Source of the DNA: a bacterium | GTDB taxonomy: Bacteria; JALSQH01 | NCBI GenBank assembly: GCA_026985515.1 | Contig: JALSQH010000008.1 | Location: 1-21,013, forward strand | Reading direction: 5' to 3' | DNA: 21,013 nt | Shown: one piece after another, positions 1-8,421 of the stretch | How the letters are laid out: each line of letters starts with the position of its first letter | Position numbering within the stretch: position 1 is the first letter of the stretch | Notes under the pieces: model-generated | Databases searched by the model: none | Told to the model about the DNA's origin: nothing | The model's input: the letters and a program-made list of their open reading frames with translations, nothing else | Program-made: the position numbers and the translations under genes

Positions 1-1
1 T

Positions 2-562
2 GGTCCCTGTTATGTTATTCAGAAAAAGACTAAAGAAACTGATGGATATAATGCCATACAGCTTGGTTTTCTGCCCAAGAAGATGCACAGAGTGAATAAA
101 CCTCTCAGAGGTCATATGGGGAAGGGTGGGAGAGGAATGTTTTATTATCTGAGAGAAATAAGACTCACAGACGAAGAGGTTAACAATTATGAGGTGGGTC
201 AGGAAGTAACTCTCGATATATTTGAAGAGGGTGAATATGTTGATGTGACAGGCAGGTCCAAGGGAAGAGGATTTGCAGGTGTCATGAAAAGATGGAATTT
301 TGGTGGAGGTCGTGCCAGCCACGGATCAAAGTTTCACAGGACTCACGGTAGTACGGGAATGTGTGAGCATCCCGGTCGTACATTTAAAGGTACGAGAATG
401 GCTGGACACTATGGAAATGAGAGAGTAACAATCCAGAATTTGAAAATTGTCGGGAAGGTAAAGGAGAAAAATTACCTTCTCATAAAGGGAGCAATTCCTG
501 GACCGAATAAAGGTCTGGTAATTATAAAACAATCTGTCAAAAAAGGCGGGGCTAAAAAATGA
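2..562 (+). CDS. rplC: Large subunit ribosomal protein L3 (uL3), 5' end missing
   Basis: L3 is an early-assembling 50S protein that binds 23S rRNA and sends a loop toward the peptidyl transferase centre. The frame is open from base 2 and gives 186 residues beginning GPCYVIQKKT. This matches the family from about residue 30 on, so roughly 25-30 N-terminal residues lie outside the window. The conserved central loop (GGGRASHGSKFHR, then the PGRTFKG and RMAGHYGNE blocks) is intact. The first in-frame ATG visible, at 83, is internal and is not the start. The stop overlaps the rplD start in an ATGA motif, which suggests coupled translation. Identity is secure; only the N-terminus is unknown. Confidence 0.96.
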   Translation, partial: GPCYVIQKKTKETDGYNAIQLGFLPKKMHRVNKPLRGHMGKGGRGMFYYLREIRLTDEEVNNYEVGQEVTLDIFEEGEYVDVTGRSKGRGFAGVMKRWNFGGGRASHGSKFHRTHGSTGMCEHPGRTFKGTRMAGHYGNERVTIQNLKIVGKVKEKNYLLIKGAIPGPNKGLVIIKQSVKKGGAKK

Positions 563-1176
563 AAGCGGATCTTTACAATCAGCAGAAAGAGAAGGTTGGT
601 GAAGTTGAGCTTAAAGAAACAGTTTTCAATGAGCCGAGAAAACTCAGCATAGTTCATGAATATGTCCGCTGGTTGCTTGCGAGAAAAAGAGCTGGAACAG
701 CCAGCACCAAAACAAGAGGAGAAGTAAGGGGTGGTGGTAGAAAGCCCTGGAGACAGAAAGGTACAGGAAGAGCAAGACATGGATCCATAAGATCACCCAT
801 CTGGAGAGGTGGAGGAGTTGTTTTTGGTCCTAAACCAAGAGATTACGCTTTTGATTTACCTAAGAAAGTGAGAAGAAAGGCACTCAGAATAGCTCTCTCT
901 GATAGATTCAGGGAAGGAAGAATTTATTTTCTTGATAAGATAGAGTTACCCAGGATAAAGACAAAGGATGCTTACGAAATATTGAAGAGATTTGATGCGC
1001 TAAATACATTGATTGTGATAGGTGACAGAAATGAAGTTTTAATCAAATCTTTCAGGAACATACCAAAAGTAGATGTTTTGAGGTGGGATGAAATCAATGC
1101 ATATGAAATTTTGAAGAAAAAATATATAATGATAACACGTGATGCACTTGATAAAATACAGGAACGGTGGGGTTAG
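559..1176 (+). CDS. rplD: Large subunit ribosomal protein L4 (uL4)
   Basis: L4 binds domain I of 23S rRNA, and its long loop lines the exit tunnel constriction. In E. coli it also represses the S10 operon. The 205-residue length is normal. The tunnel loop is canonical: TKTRGEVRGGGRKPWRQKG, then GRARHGS, then SPIWRGGGVVFGPKPRDY. The start ATG overlaps the rplC stop by four bases (ATGA) and has no strong Shine-Dalgarno of its own, so re-initiation after L3 is likely. The S10-operon leader where L4 would act is upstream of the window, so autoregulation cannot be judged here. Confidence 0.97.
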   Translation: MKADLYNQQKEKVGEVELKETVFNEPRKLSIVHEYVRWLLARKRAGTASTKTRGEVRGGGRKPWRQKGTGRARHGSIRSPIWRGGGVVFGPKPRDYAFDLPKKVRRKALRIALSDRFREGRIYFLDKIELPRIKTKDAYEILKRFDALNTLIVIGDRNEVLIKSFRNIPKVDVLRWDEINAYEILKKKYIMITRDALDKIQERWG

Positions 1177-1179
1177 AAA

Positions 1180-1476
1180 ATGGATGAGAAAAGGTTATAT
1201 CAGATTATCAAAAGGCCCATAGTTACTGAAAAGGTGATGAGATTGAGGGAAAAAAAGAATATTGTGGCCTTTGAGGTTGACATAAATGCCAACAAAAAAG
1301 AGATAAAAGAAGCTGTTGAAAAGATATTCAAAGTTAAAGTGAAAAAAGTCAGGACCATGATTGTCAGAGGCAAAAAGGTCAGAAGAGGGTGGGTCGAAGG
1401 AAAGAGGCCCAACTGGAAGAAAGCTTACATTGAGCTTCAGGAAGGTGATAGAATCGAGTATTTTGAAGGTGCGTAA
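1180..1476 (+). CDS. rplW: Large subunit ribosomal protein L23 (uL23)
   Basis: L23 sits at the tunnel exit and is the docking site for trigger factor and SRP. The 98-residue protein has the family opening (RPIVTEKVMRLREKKNIVAFEVD), the KEIKEAVEKIFKVKVKKVRT helix-strand core, and the basic RGKKVRRGWVEGKRPNWKKA hairpin. Length and order between rplD and rplB are as expected. The start lies three bases after the L4 stop with only a poor purine-rich ribosome binding site (ggtgggg), so translation is probably coupled to rplD. Confidence 0.96.
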   Translation: MDEKRLYQIIKRPIVTEKVMRLREKKNIVAFEVDINANKKEIKEAVEKIFKVKVKKVRTMIVRGKKVRRGWVEGKRPNWKKAYIELQEGDRIEYFEGA

Positions 1477-1491
1477 AAAGGGGAAAAGAAA

Positions 1492-2322
1492 ATGGGAGTA
1501 AAGAGTTTTAAGCCTGTGACACCAGGCAGAAGATTTATGACAGTTTCAGATTTTTCTGAGATAACAACAGATAAACCATACAAACCTCTTCTTGTTCCTC
1601 TCAAAAAGACTGGAGGAAGGAATAATTACGGCAGGATCACCGTCAGACACAGGGGCGGTGGTCACAAGAGAATGTACAGAATAATAGATTTCAAAAGGGA
1701 TAAGATTGATATCCCTGCAAGGGTACTTACCATTGAGTATGATCCCAATCGTTCAGCAAGAATTGCCCTTGTTGTTTATGCCGACGGTGAAAAGAGGTAC
1801 ATCATTGCTCCTCATGGATTGAAAGTGGGTGATACCATAATTTCCAGCGAAAATGCTGAAATTAAGGTTGGTAATACTCTTCCTCTGAAAAATATTCCGG
1901 TGGGAACAATCATACACAACGTGGAACTCCACATTGGAAAGGGTGGTCAGCTGGCAAGAGCTGCCGGTGCCTATGCCCAGATAGTTGGTAAGGAAGGAAA
2001 TTATGCACTTATAAAACTCCCCTCGGGAGAATTAAGAAAAGTTCATTTGAATTGTAAAGCCACTATTGGTCAGGTAGGGAATCTGGATCATGAGAATATT
2101 GTGATTGGAAAAGCGGGAAGAAGCAGATGGCTTGGAATCAGACCCACTGTCAGAGGAGTTGCAATGAATCCTGTTGATCACCCCCATGGAGGAGGAGAGG
2201 GTAAGCAGAAGGGTTACCCATATCCAATGACTCCCTGGGGTAAAAATTGTAAAGGTAAAAAGACGAGACACAATAAGCGAACTGATAAGTTTATTGTGAA
2301 GAGAAGGGAAAAGAGGAGATAA
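1492..2322 (+). CDS. rplB: Large subunit ribosomal protein L2 (uL2)
   Basis: L2 is a primary 23S rRNA binding protein needed for subunit association and peptidyl transferase activity. The 276 residues are full length. The conserved N-terminal region ([15 protein letters not shown]), the [20 protein letters not shown] block and the C-terminal [13 protein letters not shown] motif are all present. His230 in that motif corresponds to the functionally important E. coli His229. The segment after it, [15 protein letters not shown], differs from the common GRxPxGRxPVTPWGK form but keeps the TPWGK anchor. AAGGGG precedes the ATG. Confidence 0.97.
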   Translation: MGVKSFKPVTPGRRFMTVSDFSEITTDKPYKPLLVPLKKTGGRNNYGRITVRHRGGGHKRMYRIIDFKRDKIDIPARVLTIEYDPNRSARIALVVYADGEKRYIIAPHGLKVGDTIISSENAEIKVGNTLPLKNIPVGTIIHNVELHIGKGGQLARAAGAYAQIVGKEGNYALIKLPSGELRKVHLNCKATIGQVGNLDHENIVIGKAGRSRWLGIRPTVRGVAMNPVDHPHGGGEGKQKGYPYPMTPWGKNCKGKKTRHNKRTDKFIVKRREKRR

Positions 2323-2325
2323 AAA

Positions 2326-2607
2326 ATGGCAAGGTCACTTAAGAAAGGGCCCTTTGTTGATGATCATCTTATGAAAAAGGTTTTGAAAGCAAAGGAGACT
2401 GGAGATAGAAGACCGATAAAGACCTGGTCCCGCAGATCAACCATTGTGCCAGAGATGATAGGACTTACAATCGCTGTTCATAATGGGAGAGATTTTGTGC
2501 CCGTTTTTATTACTGAGGCGATGGTGGGTCATAAACTTGGTGAATTCGCGCCTACAAGGACCTTCAGAGGCCACGCCGGTGATAGAAAGAAAAAAGGTAA
2601 GAAATAG
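2326..2607 (+). CDS. rpsS: Small subunit ribosomal protein S19 (uS19)
   Basis: S19 is a 30S head protein that binds 16S rRNA with S13 near the A-site finger bridge. The 93-residue sequence is canonical: [19 protein letters not shown] at the N-terminus, then [38 protein letters not shown] and a basic tail. It starts three bases after the L2 stop. The SD-like GAGGAG lies within the end of rplB. Nothing is unusual. Confidence 0.97.
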   Translation: MARSLKKGPFVDDHLMKKVLKAKETGDRRPIKTWSRRSTIVPEMIGLTIAVHNGRDFVPVFITEAMVGHKLGEFAPTRTFRGHAGDRKKKGKK

Positions 2608-2618
2608 AGAGGGTTAAA

Positions 2619-2957
2619 ATGCCAGAGGTTAGAGCAGTTGGAAGGTACATAAGAATTGCACCGAGAAAAGCCAGACTTGTTGCTGATCTGGTGAGGGGAA
2701 AAGATGTTGAGGAAGCTCTTGCTATTCTGCAGGTGACAAACAAGAAGGCAGCTCCAATAATAGCCAAGATTATAAAGTCTGCTGTGGCCAATGCAATTGA
2801 TAAAGGTGGATTTGATATTGATAATCTCTATATAAAGCGTATTTTTGTTGATGAGGGTCCACGACTTAAGAGGTTTCAACCCTCCTATGGTGGCAGGGTT
2901 AACCTCAGATTGAAGAGATACTCCCATATAACAGTTATACTGGACGAAAGACTGTAA
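2619..2957 (+). CDS. rplV: Large subunit ribosomal protein L22 (uL22)
   Basis: L22 is a core assembly protein whose long beta hairpin reaches into the exit tunnel and, with L4, forms the constriction where macrolides bind. The 112 residues contain the expected core (IRIAPRKARLVADLVRGK and the KKAAPIIAKIIKSAVANA helix). The hairpin at residues 80-105 is recognisable (GPRLKRFQ...LKRYSHITV). Its tip, PSYGGRV at 88-94, differs from the widespread PRAxGRA consensus; see findings. A modest SD (AGAGGG) precedes the ATG. Confidence 0.96.
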   Translation: MPEVRAVGRYIRIAPRKARLVADLVRGKDVEEALAILQVTNKKAAPIIAKIIKSAVANAIDKGGFDIDNLYIKRIFVDEGPRLKRFQPSYGGRVNLRLKRYSHITVILDERL

Positions 2958-2971
2958 GAAGGAGGTTTGTT

Positions 2972-3643
2972 TTGGGACAGAAAGTTCATCCAATTGGATT
3001 CAGGCTTGGAGTTATTAAGACCTGGGATTCAAAATGGTTTGCTGAGGGAAAAACATACAGAGAACTTCTTCATGAAGATTTTAAGATAAGAGAGTATATA
3101 AAAAACAGACTTAAAAGGGCGGAAATTTCCAGAATTGAAATTGCAAGGAGGGAAGAGTCTGACGTTGTAACGGTGACCATTCACACGGCGAGGCCGGGTT
3201 ATGTCATAGGTAAAAAGGGACAGGAGCAGGAAGCACTGAGAAATGCCCTCCAGAGCATGTTTAACAGAAAATTTCAGATAGAAGTTAAAGATATCAAGAA
3301 GCCAGAGATGGATGCCCAGATTGTAGCTGAGAGAGTGGCCTTTATGATTGAGAGGAGAGGCAATTATCGTAGAATAATGAAGAAAGCCGTCAGTGATGCA
3401 ATGAGAGTGGGTGCCCAGGGTGTAAAAGTTATGGTAGCTGGAAGATTGGGTGGAGCGGATATGAAGAGAAGAGAGTGGATCAGAGAGGGTAGAGTTCCTC
3501 TTCAGACTCTGAGAGCTGATATAGATTATGGATTTGCTGAAGCCTTTACAACATATGGTGTGATTGGTGTGAAGGTCTGGATTTTTAAAGGTGAGGTTAT
3601 TCCTTCCGGGAAAGAGGAAGCAGAAGTTGAAAGGTTAATCTAA
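2972..3643 (+). CDS. rpsC: Small subunit ribosomal protein S3 (uS3), TTG start
   Basis: S3 is a 30S head protein lining the mRNA entry channel and contributing to helicase activity. The 223 residues start with the family signature [13 protein letters not shown], which fixes the start at a TTG codon. That TTG is preceded by AAGGAGG (2959-2965) with six bases between. A type II KH domain is present with its GKKG loop at 80-83. The C-terminal domain carries the [16 protein letters not shown] and [19 protein letters not shown] blocks. There is no in-frame ATG that would leave the N-terminal signature intact. Confidence 0.97.
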   Translation: MGQKVHPIGFRLGVIKTWDSKWFAEGKTYRELLHEDFKIREYIKNRLKRAEISRIEIARREESDVVTVTIHTARPGYVIGKKGQEQEALRNALQSMFNRKFQIEVKDIKKPEMDAQIVAERVAFMIERRGNYRRIMKKAVSDAMRVGAQGVKVMVAGRLGGADMKRREWIREGRVPLQTLRADIDYGFAEAFTTYGVIGVKVWIFKGEVIPSGKEEAEVERLI

Positions 3644-3662
3644 TCTAAAAAGTGAGGAGCAG

Positions 3663-4082
3663 ATGTTACAGCCCAGGAAAGTTAAACACAGAAAACAGCA
3701 AAAGGGAAGGATAAAAGGAATTGCCCACAGAGGGAACACACTGGCATTTGGTAAGTACGGGTTACAGGCTCTTGAAGCTGGCTGGATCACTGCGAGACAG
3801 ATTGAGGCTGGAAGAATTGCAATGGTGAGGAAGGCTAAAAGAGGTGCGAGAATCTGGATCAGGATTTTTCCTGATAAGCCCATTACCAAAAAACCTGCTG
3901 AGACAAGAATGGGTAAAGGTAAGGGAAATGTTGAATACTGGGTCGCTGTTGTGAAACCCGGAAAGATAATTTATGAAATAGACGGTGTGGCTGATGATGT
4001 GATGATTGAGGCTCTCAGAAGGGCAGGGCACAAGATGCCCGTAAAATGTAAAATTGTAAGTCTGGAAGAGGAAGGGATATAA
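3663..4082 (+). CDS. rplP: Large subunit ribosomal protein L16 (uL16)
   Basis: L16 is a late-assembling 50S protein contacting A- and P-site tRNA elbows. The 139-residue protein has [16 protein letters not shown] at the N-terminus, [28 protein letters not shown], the [23 protein letters not shown] loop, and a normal C-terminus. GTGAGGAGC lies directly before the ATG. Its TAA stop overlaps the rpmC start by one base (TAATG), so the next gene is likely coupled. Confidence 0.97.
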   Translation: MLQPRKVKHRKQQKGRIKGIAHRGNTLAFGKYGLQALEAGWITARQIEAGRIAMVRKAKRGARIWIRIFPDKPITKKPAETRMGKGKGNVEYWVAVVKPGKIIYEIDGVADDVMIEALRRAGHKMPVKCKIVSLEEEGI

Positions 4083-4285
4083 TGAAGGCGTCAGAACTGA
4101 GAGAATTAACAGACAGAGAACTTGAAATGAAAGAGGCTGAATTAAGAGAAGAACTGTTTCATTTGAAGATCAAGAAGAAAATGGGTGAACTTGAAGATGT
4201 AACGAAGATAAGAAAAATTAAAAGGGATATTGCGAGAATCCTCACAATTCTCAATGAAAGAAGAAGGAAAGGTGAGGCAAAATGA
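4082..4285 (+). CDS. rpmC: Large subunit ribosomal protein L29 (uL29)
   Basis: L29 is a small helical-hairpin protein at the exit tunnel rim beside L23, part of the chaperone and SRP docking surface. The 67 residues show the expected two long helices ([20 protein letters not shown] and a second ending in [10 protein letters not shown]), with [10 protein letters not shown] between them. The gene overlaps rplP by one base and rpsQ by four (ATGA), so three genes are translationally linked here. Family identity is clear from pattern and position. Confidence 0.95.
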   Translation: MKASELRELTDRELEMKEAELREELFHLKIKKKMGELEDVTKIRKIKRDIARILTILNERRRKGEAK

Positions 4286-4554
4286 GTGAGAAAAAAATCC
4301 GGAGAAAAACATTTGTCGGTGTGGTTGTGAGTGACAAGATGGATAAAACGGTGGTGGTGCAGGTTGAAAGGCTCGTTCAGCATCCCAGGTTCAAGAAGTA
4401 TGTGAAAAAGAGAAAAAAGTATATGGCCCATGATGAGGAAAATAAATGCAGAGTGGGGGATAAAGTCCTCATTAGGGAAACAAGACCCCTCAGCAGACAT
4501 AAAAGGTGGAGAGTTGTAGAGATACTTGAGAGAAGAGTAAAAGAAGGTGAATAA
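4282..4554 (+). CDS. rpsQ: Small subunit ribosomal protein S17 (uS17)
   Basis: S17 is a primary 16S rRNA binding OB-fold protein of the 30S body. The 90 residues contain the family motifs [36 protein letters not shown], with the DKMDKTVVV block diagnostic, followed by [40 protein letters not shown]. Start overlaps the rpmC stop by four bases (ATGA) without a strong SD. A short 23-bp spacer separates it from rplN. Confidence 0.96.
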   Translation: MSEKKIRRKTFVGVVVSDKMDKTVVVQVERLVQHPRFKKYVKKRKKYMAHDEENKCRVGDKVLIRETRPLSRHKRWRVVEILERRVKEGE

Positions 4555-4577
4555 AATCCCAGGCAGGAGAAGCTAAG

Positions 4578-4946
4578 ATGATCCAGATGGAAACGATACT
4601 CGATGTGGCTGATAATTCAGGTGCCAGAAAGGTGAAGTGCATAAGGGTGCTTGGAGCCTCCAATAGAAGATATGCTTCACTGGGTGATGTTATTGTGGCT
4701 TCAGTTGTTGATGTAGCACCTGGTTCCAAAGTGAAAAAGGGTGATGTTGTGCGAGCTGTGGTGGTCAGGACAAGGAAGGAAGTGAGAAGACCAGATGGTA
4801 CCTATATCAGATTTGATACGAATTCTGCGGTCCTGATAAATAAACAGAATGAACCTATTGGAACCCGTATTTTTGGCCCCGTAGCGAGAGAGTTGAGGGC
4901 GAAAAACTTCATGAAAATCATTTCCCTGGCGCCGGAGGTGCTTTAA
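4578..4946 (+). CDS. rplN: Large subunit ribosomal protein L14 (uL14)
   Basis: L14 forms inter-subunit bridges and is the binding site of the silencing factor RsfS. The 122-residue protein is the exact family length and begins [18 protein letters not shown], followed by [38 protein letters not shown] and a normal C-terminus ending in [10 protein letters not shown]. An AGGAGA ribosome binding site lies eight to nine bases upstream. The family N-terminal MIQ supports the ATG at 4578 over the one three codons later. Confidence 0.97.
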   Translation: MIQMETILDVADNSGARKVKCIRVLGASNRRYASLGDVIVASVVDVAPGSKVKKGDVVRAVVVRTRKEVRRPDGTYIRFDTNSAVLINKQNEPIGTRIFGPVARELRAKNFMKIISLAPEVL

Positions 4947-4947
4947 G

Positions 4948-5295
4948 ATGGCAAATAAGAAGAAAAAGAGGGTAAAGCTGCATGTAAAAAAGGGTGATCT
5001 GGTTCAGGTTATCGCTGGAAAGGATAAGGGTAAGAGGGGTAGAATTAAAAAGGTTTTCCCCTCTGAGATGAGGGTAATAGTTGAGAAAGTTAACATGGTA
5101 AAGAAACACCAGAGGCCCACTGATAAATATCCTCAGGGTGGAATTATTGAAAAGGAAGCGTCAATTCATGTTTCCAATGTTATGATAGTTTGTGAAAATT
5201 GTGGCAGACCGGTCAGAACAAGGAAGAAGATTCTCCCGGATGGTACCAAAGTAAGGGTTTGCGTCAGGTGCGGAGAAATTCTCGACAGGACATAA
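4948..5295 (+). CDS. rplX: Large subunit ribosomal protein L24 (uL24) with zinc ribbon
   Basis: L24 is an assembly initiator that binds the 5' end of 23S rRNA through a KOW domain. The 115-residue protein has the KOW motif ([22 protein letters not shown], about residues 15-36) and a C-terminal ribbon with C82, C85, C105 and C108 in a C-x2-C...C-x2-C arrangement that can bind zinc. Many bacterial L24 proteins have this ribbon and others have lost the cysteines; here all four are retained. GGAGGT inside the rplN end serves as its SD. Confidence 0.96.
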   Translation: MANKKKKRVKLHVKKGDLVQVIAGKDKGKRGRIKKVFPSEMRVIVEKVNMVKKHQRPTDKYPQGGIIEKEASIHVSNVMIVCENCGRPVRTRKKILPDGTKVRVCVRCGEILDRT

Positions 5296-5310
5296 TGGAG
5301 GATGAATAAA

Positions 5311-5856
5311 ATGGTCCCCAGATTAAAAAAATATTATTATGAAACCGTTGTGCCTGAAATGATGAAAGAGTTTGGTTATAAGAACATCATGGAGGTACCC
5401 CGTCTTGTGAAAATAGTGGTGAATATGGGGCTTGGAGAGGCGATTCATGATGGTAAGCTTTTAGACGCAATGAGTGAAGACCTTGCCCTCATCACTGGAC
5501 AAAAACCCGTAATTACAAGGGCGAGAAAATCAATATCCAATTTTAAATTGAGGGAGGGTATGGCTATTGGTTTAAAGGTTACTCTCAGAAGAGATTATAT
5601 GTGGGAATTCTACGACAGGCTTGTGAATGTTGCTCTCCCGAGAACGAGGGATTTCAGGGGAGTATCCCCCAGGGCATTTGATGGACATGGAAACTATACT
5701 CTTGGAATAAGAGAACATATTATTTTCCCTGAAATCAATTATGATAAGGTGTACAAGATAAAGGGAATGAATATAACCATTGTGACATCAGCGGAGACTG
5801 ATGAAGAGGCGAAAGCCCTTCTTGATAAACTTGGTATGCCTTTTAGAAGAAGTTAA
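5311..5856 (+). CDS. rplE: Large subunit ribosomal protein L5 (uL5)
   Basis: L5 binds 5S rRNA and the P-site tRNA elbow in the central protuberance. I chose the ATG at 5311 (181 residues, [20 protein letters not shown]) rather than the in-frame ATG at 5302. GGAGG at 5297-5301 abuts the earlier ATG with no spacer but is nine bases before the later one. Family members also begin MVPRLK. The [34 protein letters not shown] and [24 protein letters not shown] blocks are present. Confidence 0.95.
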   Translation: MVPRLKKYYYETVVPEMMKEFGYKNIMEVPRLVKIVVNMGLGEAIHDGKLLDAMSEDLALITGQKPVITRARKSISNFKLREGMAIGLKVTLRRDYMWEFYDRLVNVALPRTRDFRGVSPRAFDGHGNYTLGIREHIIFPEINYDKVYKIKGMNITIVTSAETDEEAKALLDKLGMPFRRS

Positions 5857-5868
5857 AGGAGGTTTAAC

Positions 5869-6054
5869 TTGGCGAGGAAAGCACTGGTAGTTAAGGCTCA
5901 GAGGGAACCTAAATTTAAGGTCAGGAAGTACAACAGGTGTCCCATCTGCGGTAGGCCGAGGGGATATTTGAGGGATTTTGGAATGTGCAGAATTTGTTTC
6001 AGAAAGTATGCATCAAGGGGATTGATCCCCGGAGTACGCAAGGCAAGCTGGTAG
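5869..6054 (+). CDS. rpsN: Small subunit ribosomal protein S14, zinc-binding short form (uS14), TTG start
   Basis: S14 is a 30S head protein. This is the short, 61-residue zinc form (type Z), with C24-x2-C27 and C40-x2-C43 and the [14 protein letters not shown]-terminus typical of that form. The start is TTG preceded by AAAGGAGGT with ideal spacing (GGAGG 5858-5862, six bases before TTG). There is no usable upstream ATG. The zinc form indicates no need for the cysteine-free paralogue at this locus. Confidence 0.96.
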   Translation: MARKALVVKAQREPKFKVRKYNRCPICGRPRGYLRDFGMCRICFRKYASRGLIPGVRKASW

Positions 6055-6063
6055 GAGGATGCT

Positions 6064-6477
6064 ATGGTAACGGATCCAATAGCTGATATGCTTACAATAA
6101 TAAGAAATGGTTTGCAGGCAAGGAAAAAGGATGTTGTTGTTCCTGCATCAAACTTAAAAAGGGCAATCCTTCAGATTCTGAAGGATGAGGGATATATTGA
6201 GGATTTTCAGGAGTTCTCTGTACCAACAAGAAAGGGCGAGCAGGGGAAAAAACTCAGATTTCAGATTTTCCTCAAATACTTTAACGGGAAGCCGGTTATT
6301 GCTCACATTGAAAGACTCAGCAAGCCTGGAAGAAGGGTTTATGTTTCTGTTGATGAGATTCCCAGAGTGAGAAATGGACTTGGAATTGCTATTTTATCCA
6401 CATCAAAGGGAGTTATGACTGATAAGCAGGCAAGGAAAGAGAGAGTTGGTGGTGAATTACTCTGTATAGTGTGGTAA
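6064..6477 (+). CDS. rpsH: Small subunit ribosomal protein S8 (uS8)
   Basis: S8 is a primary 16S rRNA binder of the 30S platform and, in E. coli, the translational repressor of the spc operon. The 137 residues begin with [20 protein letters not shown] and end with the diagnostic block [31 protein letters not shown], including the STSxG motif. The middle segment (about 50-75) is slightly longer than in E. coli, accounting for a few extra residues. TAGGAGG overlaps the rpsN stop and serves as the SD. Confidence 0.97.
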   Translation: MVTDPIADMLTIIRNGLQARKKDVVVPASNLKRAILQILKDEGYIEDFQEFSVPTRKGEQGKKLRFQIFLKYFNGKPVIAHIERLSKPGRRVYVSVDEIPRVRNGLGIAILSTSKGVMTDKQARKERVGGELLCIVW

Positions 6478-6491
6478 ACAGGAGATAAAAA

Positions 6492-7061
6492 ATGGCAAGA
6501 TATGGGAAAATACCTGTGAAAATTCCTGAGAAGGTTAATGTAACAGTTGAGGGAAGATTGATAAAAGTGAAGGGTCCCAAAGGTGAATTGTCCTGGGAGC
6601 ATCCGGAAGGAGTCAATGTTGTGGTTGATAATGGGGAGGTCCGGGTAAAGATCAATGATGAGAGAAATAAACAGTTGCTTGCATATCAGGGTTTAACAAG
6701 GAGCCTTATCAATAACATGGTTAAAGGAGTAACGGAGGGTTTTGTAAAAGAACTTTACCTTGTTGGTACGATTTACAATGCACAGATGAGGGGAAGGAAA
6801 CTTGTAATGTCCCTTGGGTATTCCCATCCTGTTGAGTATGAACCTCCGCAGGGAATTGAACTGGAAGTGGAACCGGCTCAATTTTCCATTAATAATCAGA
6901 AGGTTATGATAATCAGAGTTAAGGGAATTGATAAACAACTTGTGGGTCAGGTAGCGGCAATCATAAGAGGATTCAGGGAACCGGATAATTACAAGGGCAA
7001 AGGTATCAGATATAGTGATGAAAGGTTGATTCTGAAGGAAGGCAAGAAGTCGAAAAAATAG
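6492..7061 (+). CDS. rplF: Large subunit ribosomal protein L6 (uL6)
   Basis: L6 sits near the sarcin-ricin loop and the factor-binding site. The 189-residue protein has two repeated L6 domains. The first opens with ARYGKIPVKIPEKVNV and contains VKGPKGELS. The second contains LSLGYSHPVEYEPPQGIELEVE-like elements and the conserved end DNYKGKGIRYSDE followed by a basic tail. It is about ten residues longer than usual because of that Lys-rich tail. AGGAGAT is a clear SD. Confidence 0.96.
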   Translation: MARYGKIPVKIPEKVNVTVEGRLIKVKGPKGELSWEHPEGVNVVVDNGEVRVKINDERNKQLLAYQGLTRSLINNMVKGVTEGFVKELYLVGTIYNAQMRGRKLVMSLGYSHPVEYEPPQGIELEVEPAQFSINNQKVMIIRVKGIDKQLVGQVAAIIRGFREPDNYKGKGIRYSDERLILKEGKKSKK

Positions 7062-7073
7062 TGAGGTTGTAAG

Positions 7074-7442
7074 ATGCTGAGCAAGAAGGAAAGAAAAAAT
7101 AAGAGATTGAGAAGGAAGATCAGAATCAGAAAGAAGATCAGGGGTACTGCTGAAAGACCAAGGCTTACAGTTTATAAGAGTCTGAAGTATATTTATGCTC
7201 AGATCATCAATGATGAAGAGGGCAGAACCCTTGTTTCAGCATCCACCCTGGAAAAGGATTTAAGGGAGAAGCTACCCTCCACCAAAGATATTAATGCGGC
7301 CAGAGTGGTGGGAGAGCTGATAACGAAAAGGGCGCTGGAAAAGGGAATTGAAAAGGTCGTTTTTGACAGAAATGGTTACAAATATCATGGCAGGGTAAAA
7401 GCTCTTGCAGATGCTGCAAGAGAGGCTGGTTTAAAGTTTTAA
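7074..7442 (+). CDS. rplR: Large subunit ribosomal protein L18 (uL18)
   Basis: L18 carries 5S rRNA into the central protuberance together with L5. The 122 residues have the basic N-terminal arm ([22 protein letters not shown]), [33 protein letters not shown], and the C-terminal [28 protein letters not shown], all diagnostic. The ATG at 7074 is preceded by a weak GTGAGG. Length and context are normal. Confidence 0.96.
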   Translation: MLSKKERKNKRLRRKIRIRKKIRGTAERPRLTVYKSLKYIYAQIINDEEGRTLVSASTLEKDLREKLPSTKDINAARVVGELITKRALEKGIEKVVFDRNGYKYHGRVKALADAAREAGLKF

Positions 7443-7458
7443 GAGGAGGTGACTGAAA

Positions 7459-7962
7459 TTGGCTTTTGAAAGGTTGAGAGAGGATGAGTGGATAGAGAAA
7501 ACTGTTCAGATAAGAAGAGTAGCGAAGGTTGTTGCCGGCGGTCGTAGATTTAATTTTTCTGTTCTCGTGGTGGTTGGTGATGGTAAAGGAAGGGTTGGTG
7601 TTGGGCTTGGAAAGGCAAGACAGGTTCCTGATGCGGTGAGGAAGGCTGTGGCAGATGCGAAGAAGAATATAATCGAGGTTCCCATTATAAATGATACCAT
7701 TCCCCATGAGGTCATCGGGCATTTCAAGGCAAGCAAGGTTCTGCTAAAGCCCGCCAGTCCAGGTACAGGAGTTATAGCAGGAAGCACAGTGCGTGCAGTT
7801 GTTGAGGCAGCAGGAATAAAGAATATACTTACCAAAAGCCTGGGATCCAACAATCCCCAGAATCTTGTTAAAGCTGTTATTGATGGATTTTTGCAGCTGG
7901 AATCACCGGAGTATGTTGCAAAGAAAAGAGGTAAAAAGGTTGAGGAAATTTTAGGGGAATAG
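7459..7962 (+). CDS. rpsE: Small subunit ribosomal protein S5 (uS5), TTG start
   Basis: S5 lines the mRNA entry tunnel and affects decoding accuracy. The 167-residue protein has an N-terminal double-stranded RNA binding-like domain (about 8-75, with [30 protein letters not shown]) and a C-terminal ribosomal S5 domain ([19 protein letters not shown], then [22 protein letters not shown]). Translation must begin at TTG 7459, preceded by AGGAGGT with GGAGG nine bases upstream. Only nine bases separate it from rplO, leaving no space for rpmD. Confidence 0.96.
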   Translation: MAFERLREDEWIEKTVQIRRVAKVVAGGRRFNFSVLVVVGDGKGRVGVGLGKARQVPDAVRKAVADAKKNIIEVPIINDTIPHEVIGHFKASKVLLKPASPGTGVIAGSTVRAVVEAAGIKNILTKSLGSNNPQNLVKAVIDGFLQLESPEYVAKKRGKKVEEILGE

Positions 7963-7971
7963 GAGGATTAA

Positions 7972-8421
7972 ATGGAACTCTATGAATTAAGGCCGTTTCC
8001 CGGTTCAAGGCATAAAAGAAAGAGAGTTGGGAGGGGAGAGTCTTCCGGCTGGGGAAAGACGGCTGGAAGGGGACACAAGGGTCAGAATGCACGGTCGGGA
8101 GGTGGAGTTCCACCTGATTTTGAAGGTGGTCAGATGCCTTTAAAAAGGAGACTCCCCAAATTTGGGTTCAGTAATGCTCTTTTCAGGAAGGAATATGCTG
8201 AAGTGAATGTTGAGAAGCTTAACAGATTTGAAGATGGGACAGTCGTTGATCCCGAACTTCTTCTGCAGACAGGAATTGTTAAAAAGATGAAGGATGGTAT
8301 CAAGATCCTTGGAAAGGGAGAACTGAAGAGGAAACTCACAGTAAAGGCACACAAATTTTCAAAAGGTGCCAGGGAGAAAATTTTATCTGCAGGTGGTAGC
8401 ATAGAGGAGATCCAGCAGTAA
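7972..8421 (+). CDS. rplO: Large subunit ribosomal protein L15 (uL15)
   Basis: L15 is a late 50S assembly protein whose extended N-terminus threads through 23S rRNA. The 149-residue protein shows the expected Gly/Arg/Lys-rich N-terminal arm ([22 protein letters not shown], then [25 protein letters not shown]) and a C-terminal globular domain ending in [19 protein letters not shown] precedes the ATG. The stop overlaps secY by one base (TAATG). Confidence 0.96.
   Translation: MELYELRPFPGSRHKRKRVGRGESSGWGKTAGRGHKGQNARSGGGVPPDFEGGQMPLKRRLPKFGFSNALFRKEYAEVNVEKLNRFEDGTVVDPELLLQTGIVKKMKDGIKILGKGELKRKLTVKAHKFSKGAREKILSAGGSIEEIQQ

Noticed and set aside
2529-2993. 154-codon open frame on the - strand opposite rpsS/rplV
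   Set aside because: Shadow of conserved coding sequence; the composition looks unlike a protein and it has no ribosome binding site or recognisable motif.
5281-5345. S8-repression hairpin near the rplE start, as in the E. coli spc operon
   Set aside because: I could not see a stem resembling the S8 site of 16S rRNA around the rplE start. A covariance search with the S8 site would be needed to be sure.
7291-7722. 143-codon open frame on the - strand opposite rplR/rpsE
   Set aside because: Antisense to two certain genes, with no recognisable domain and no proper translation signals.
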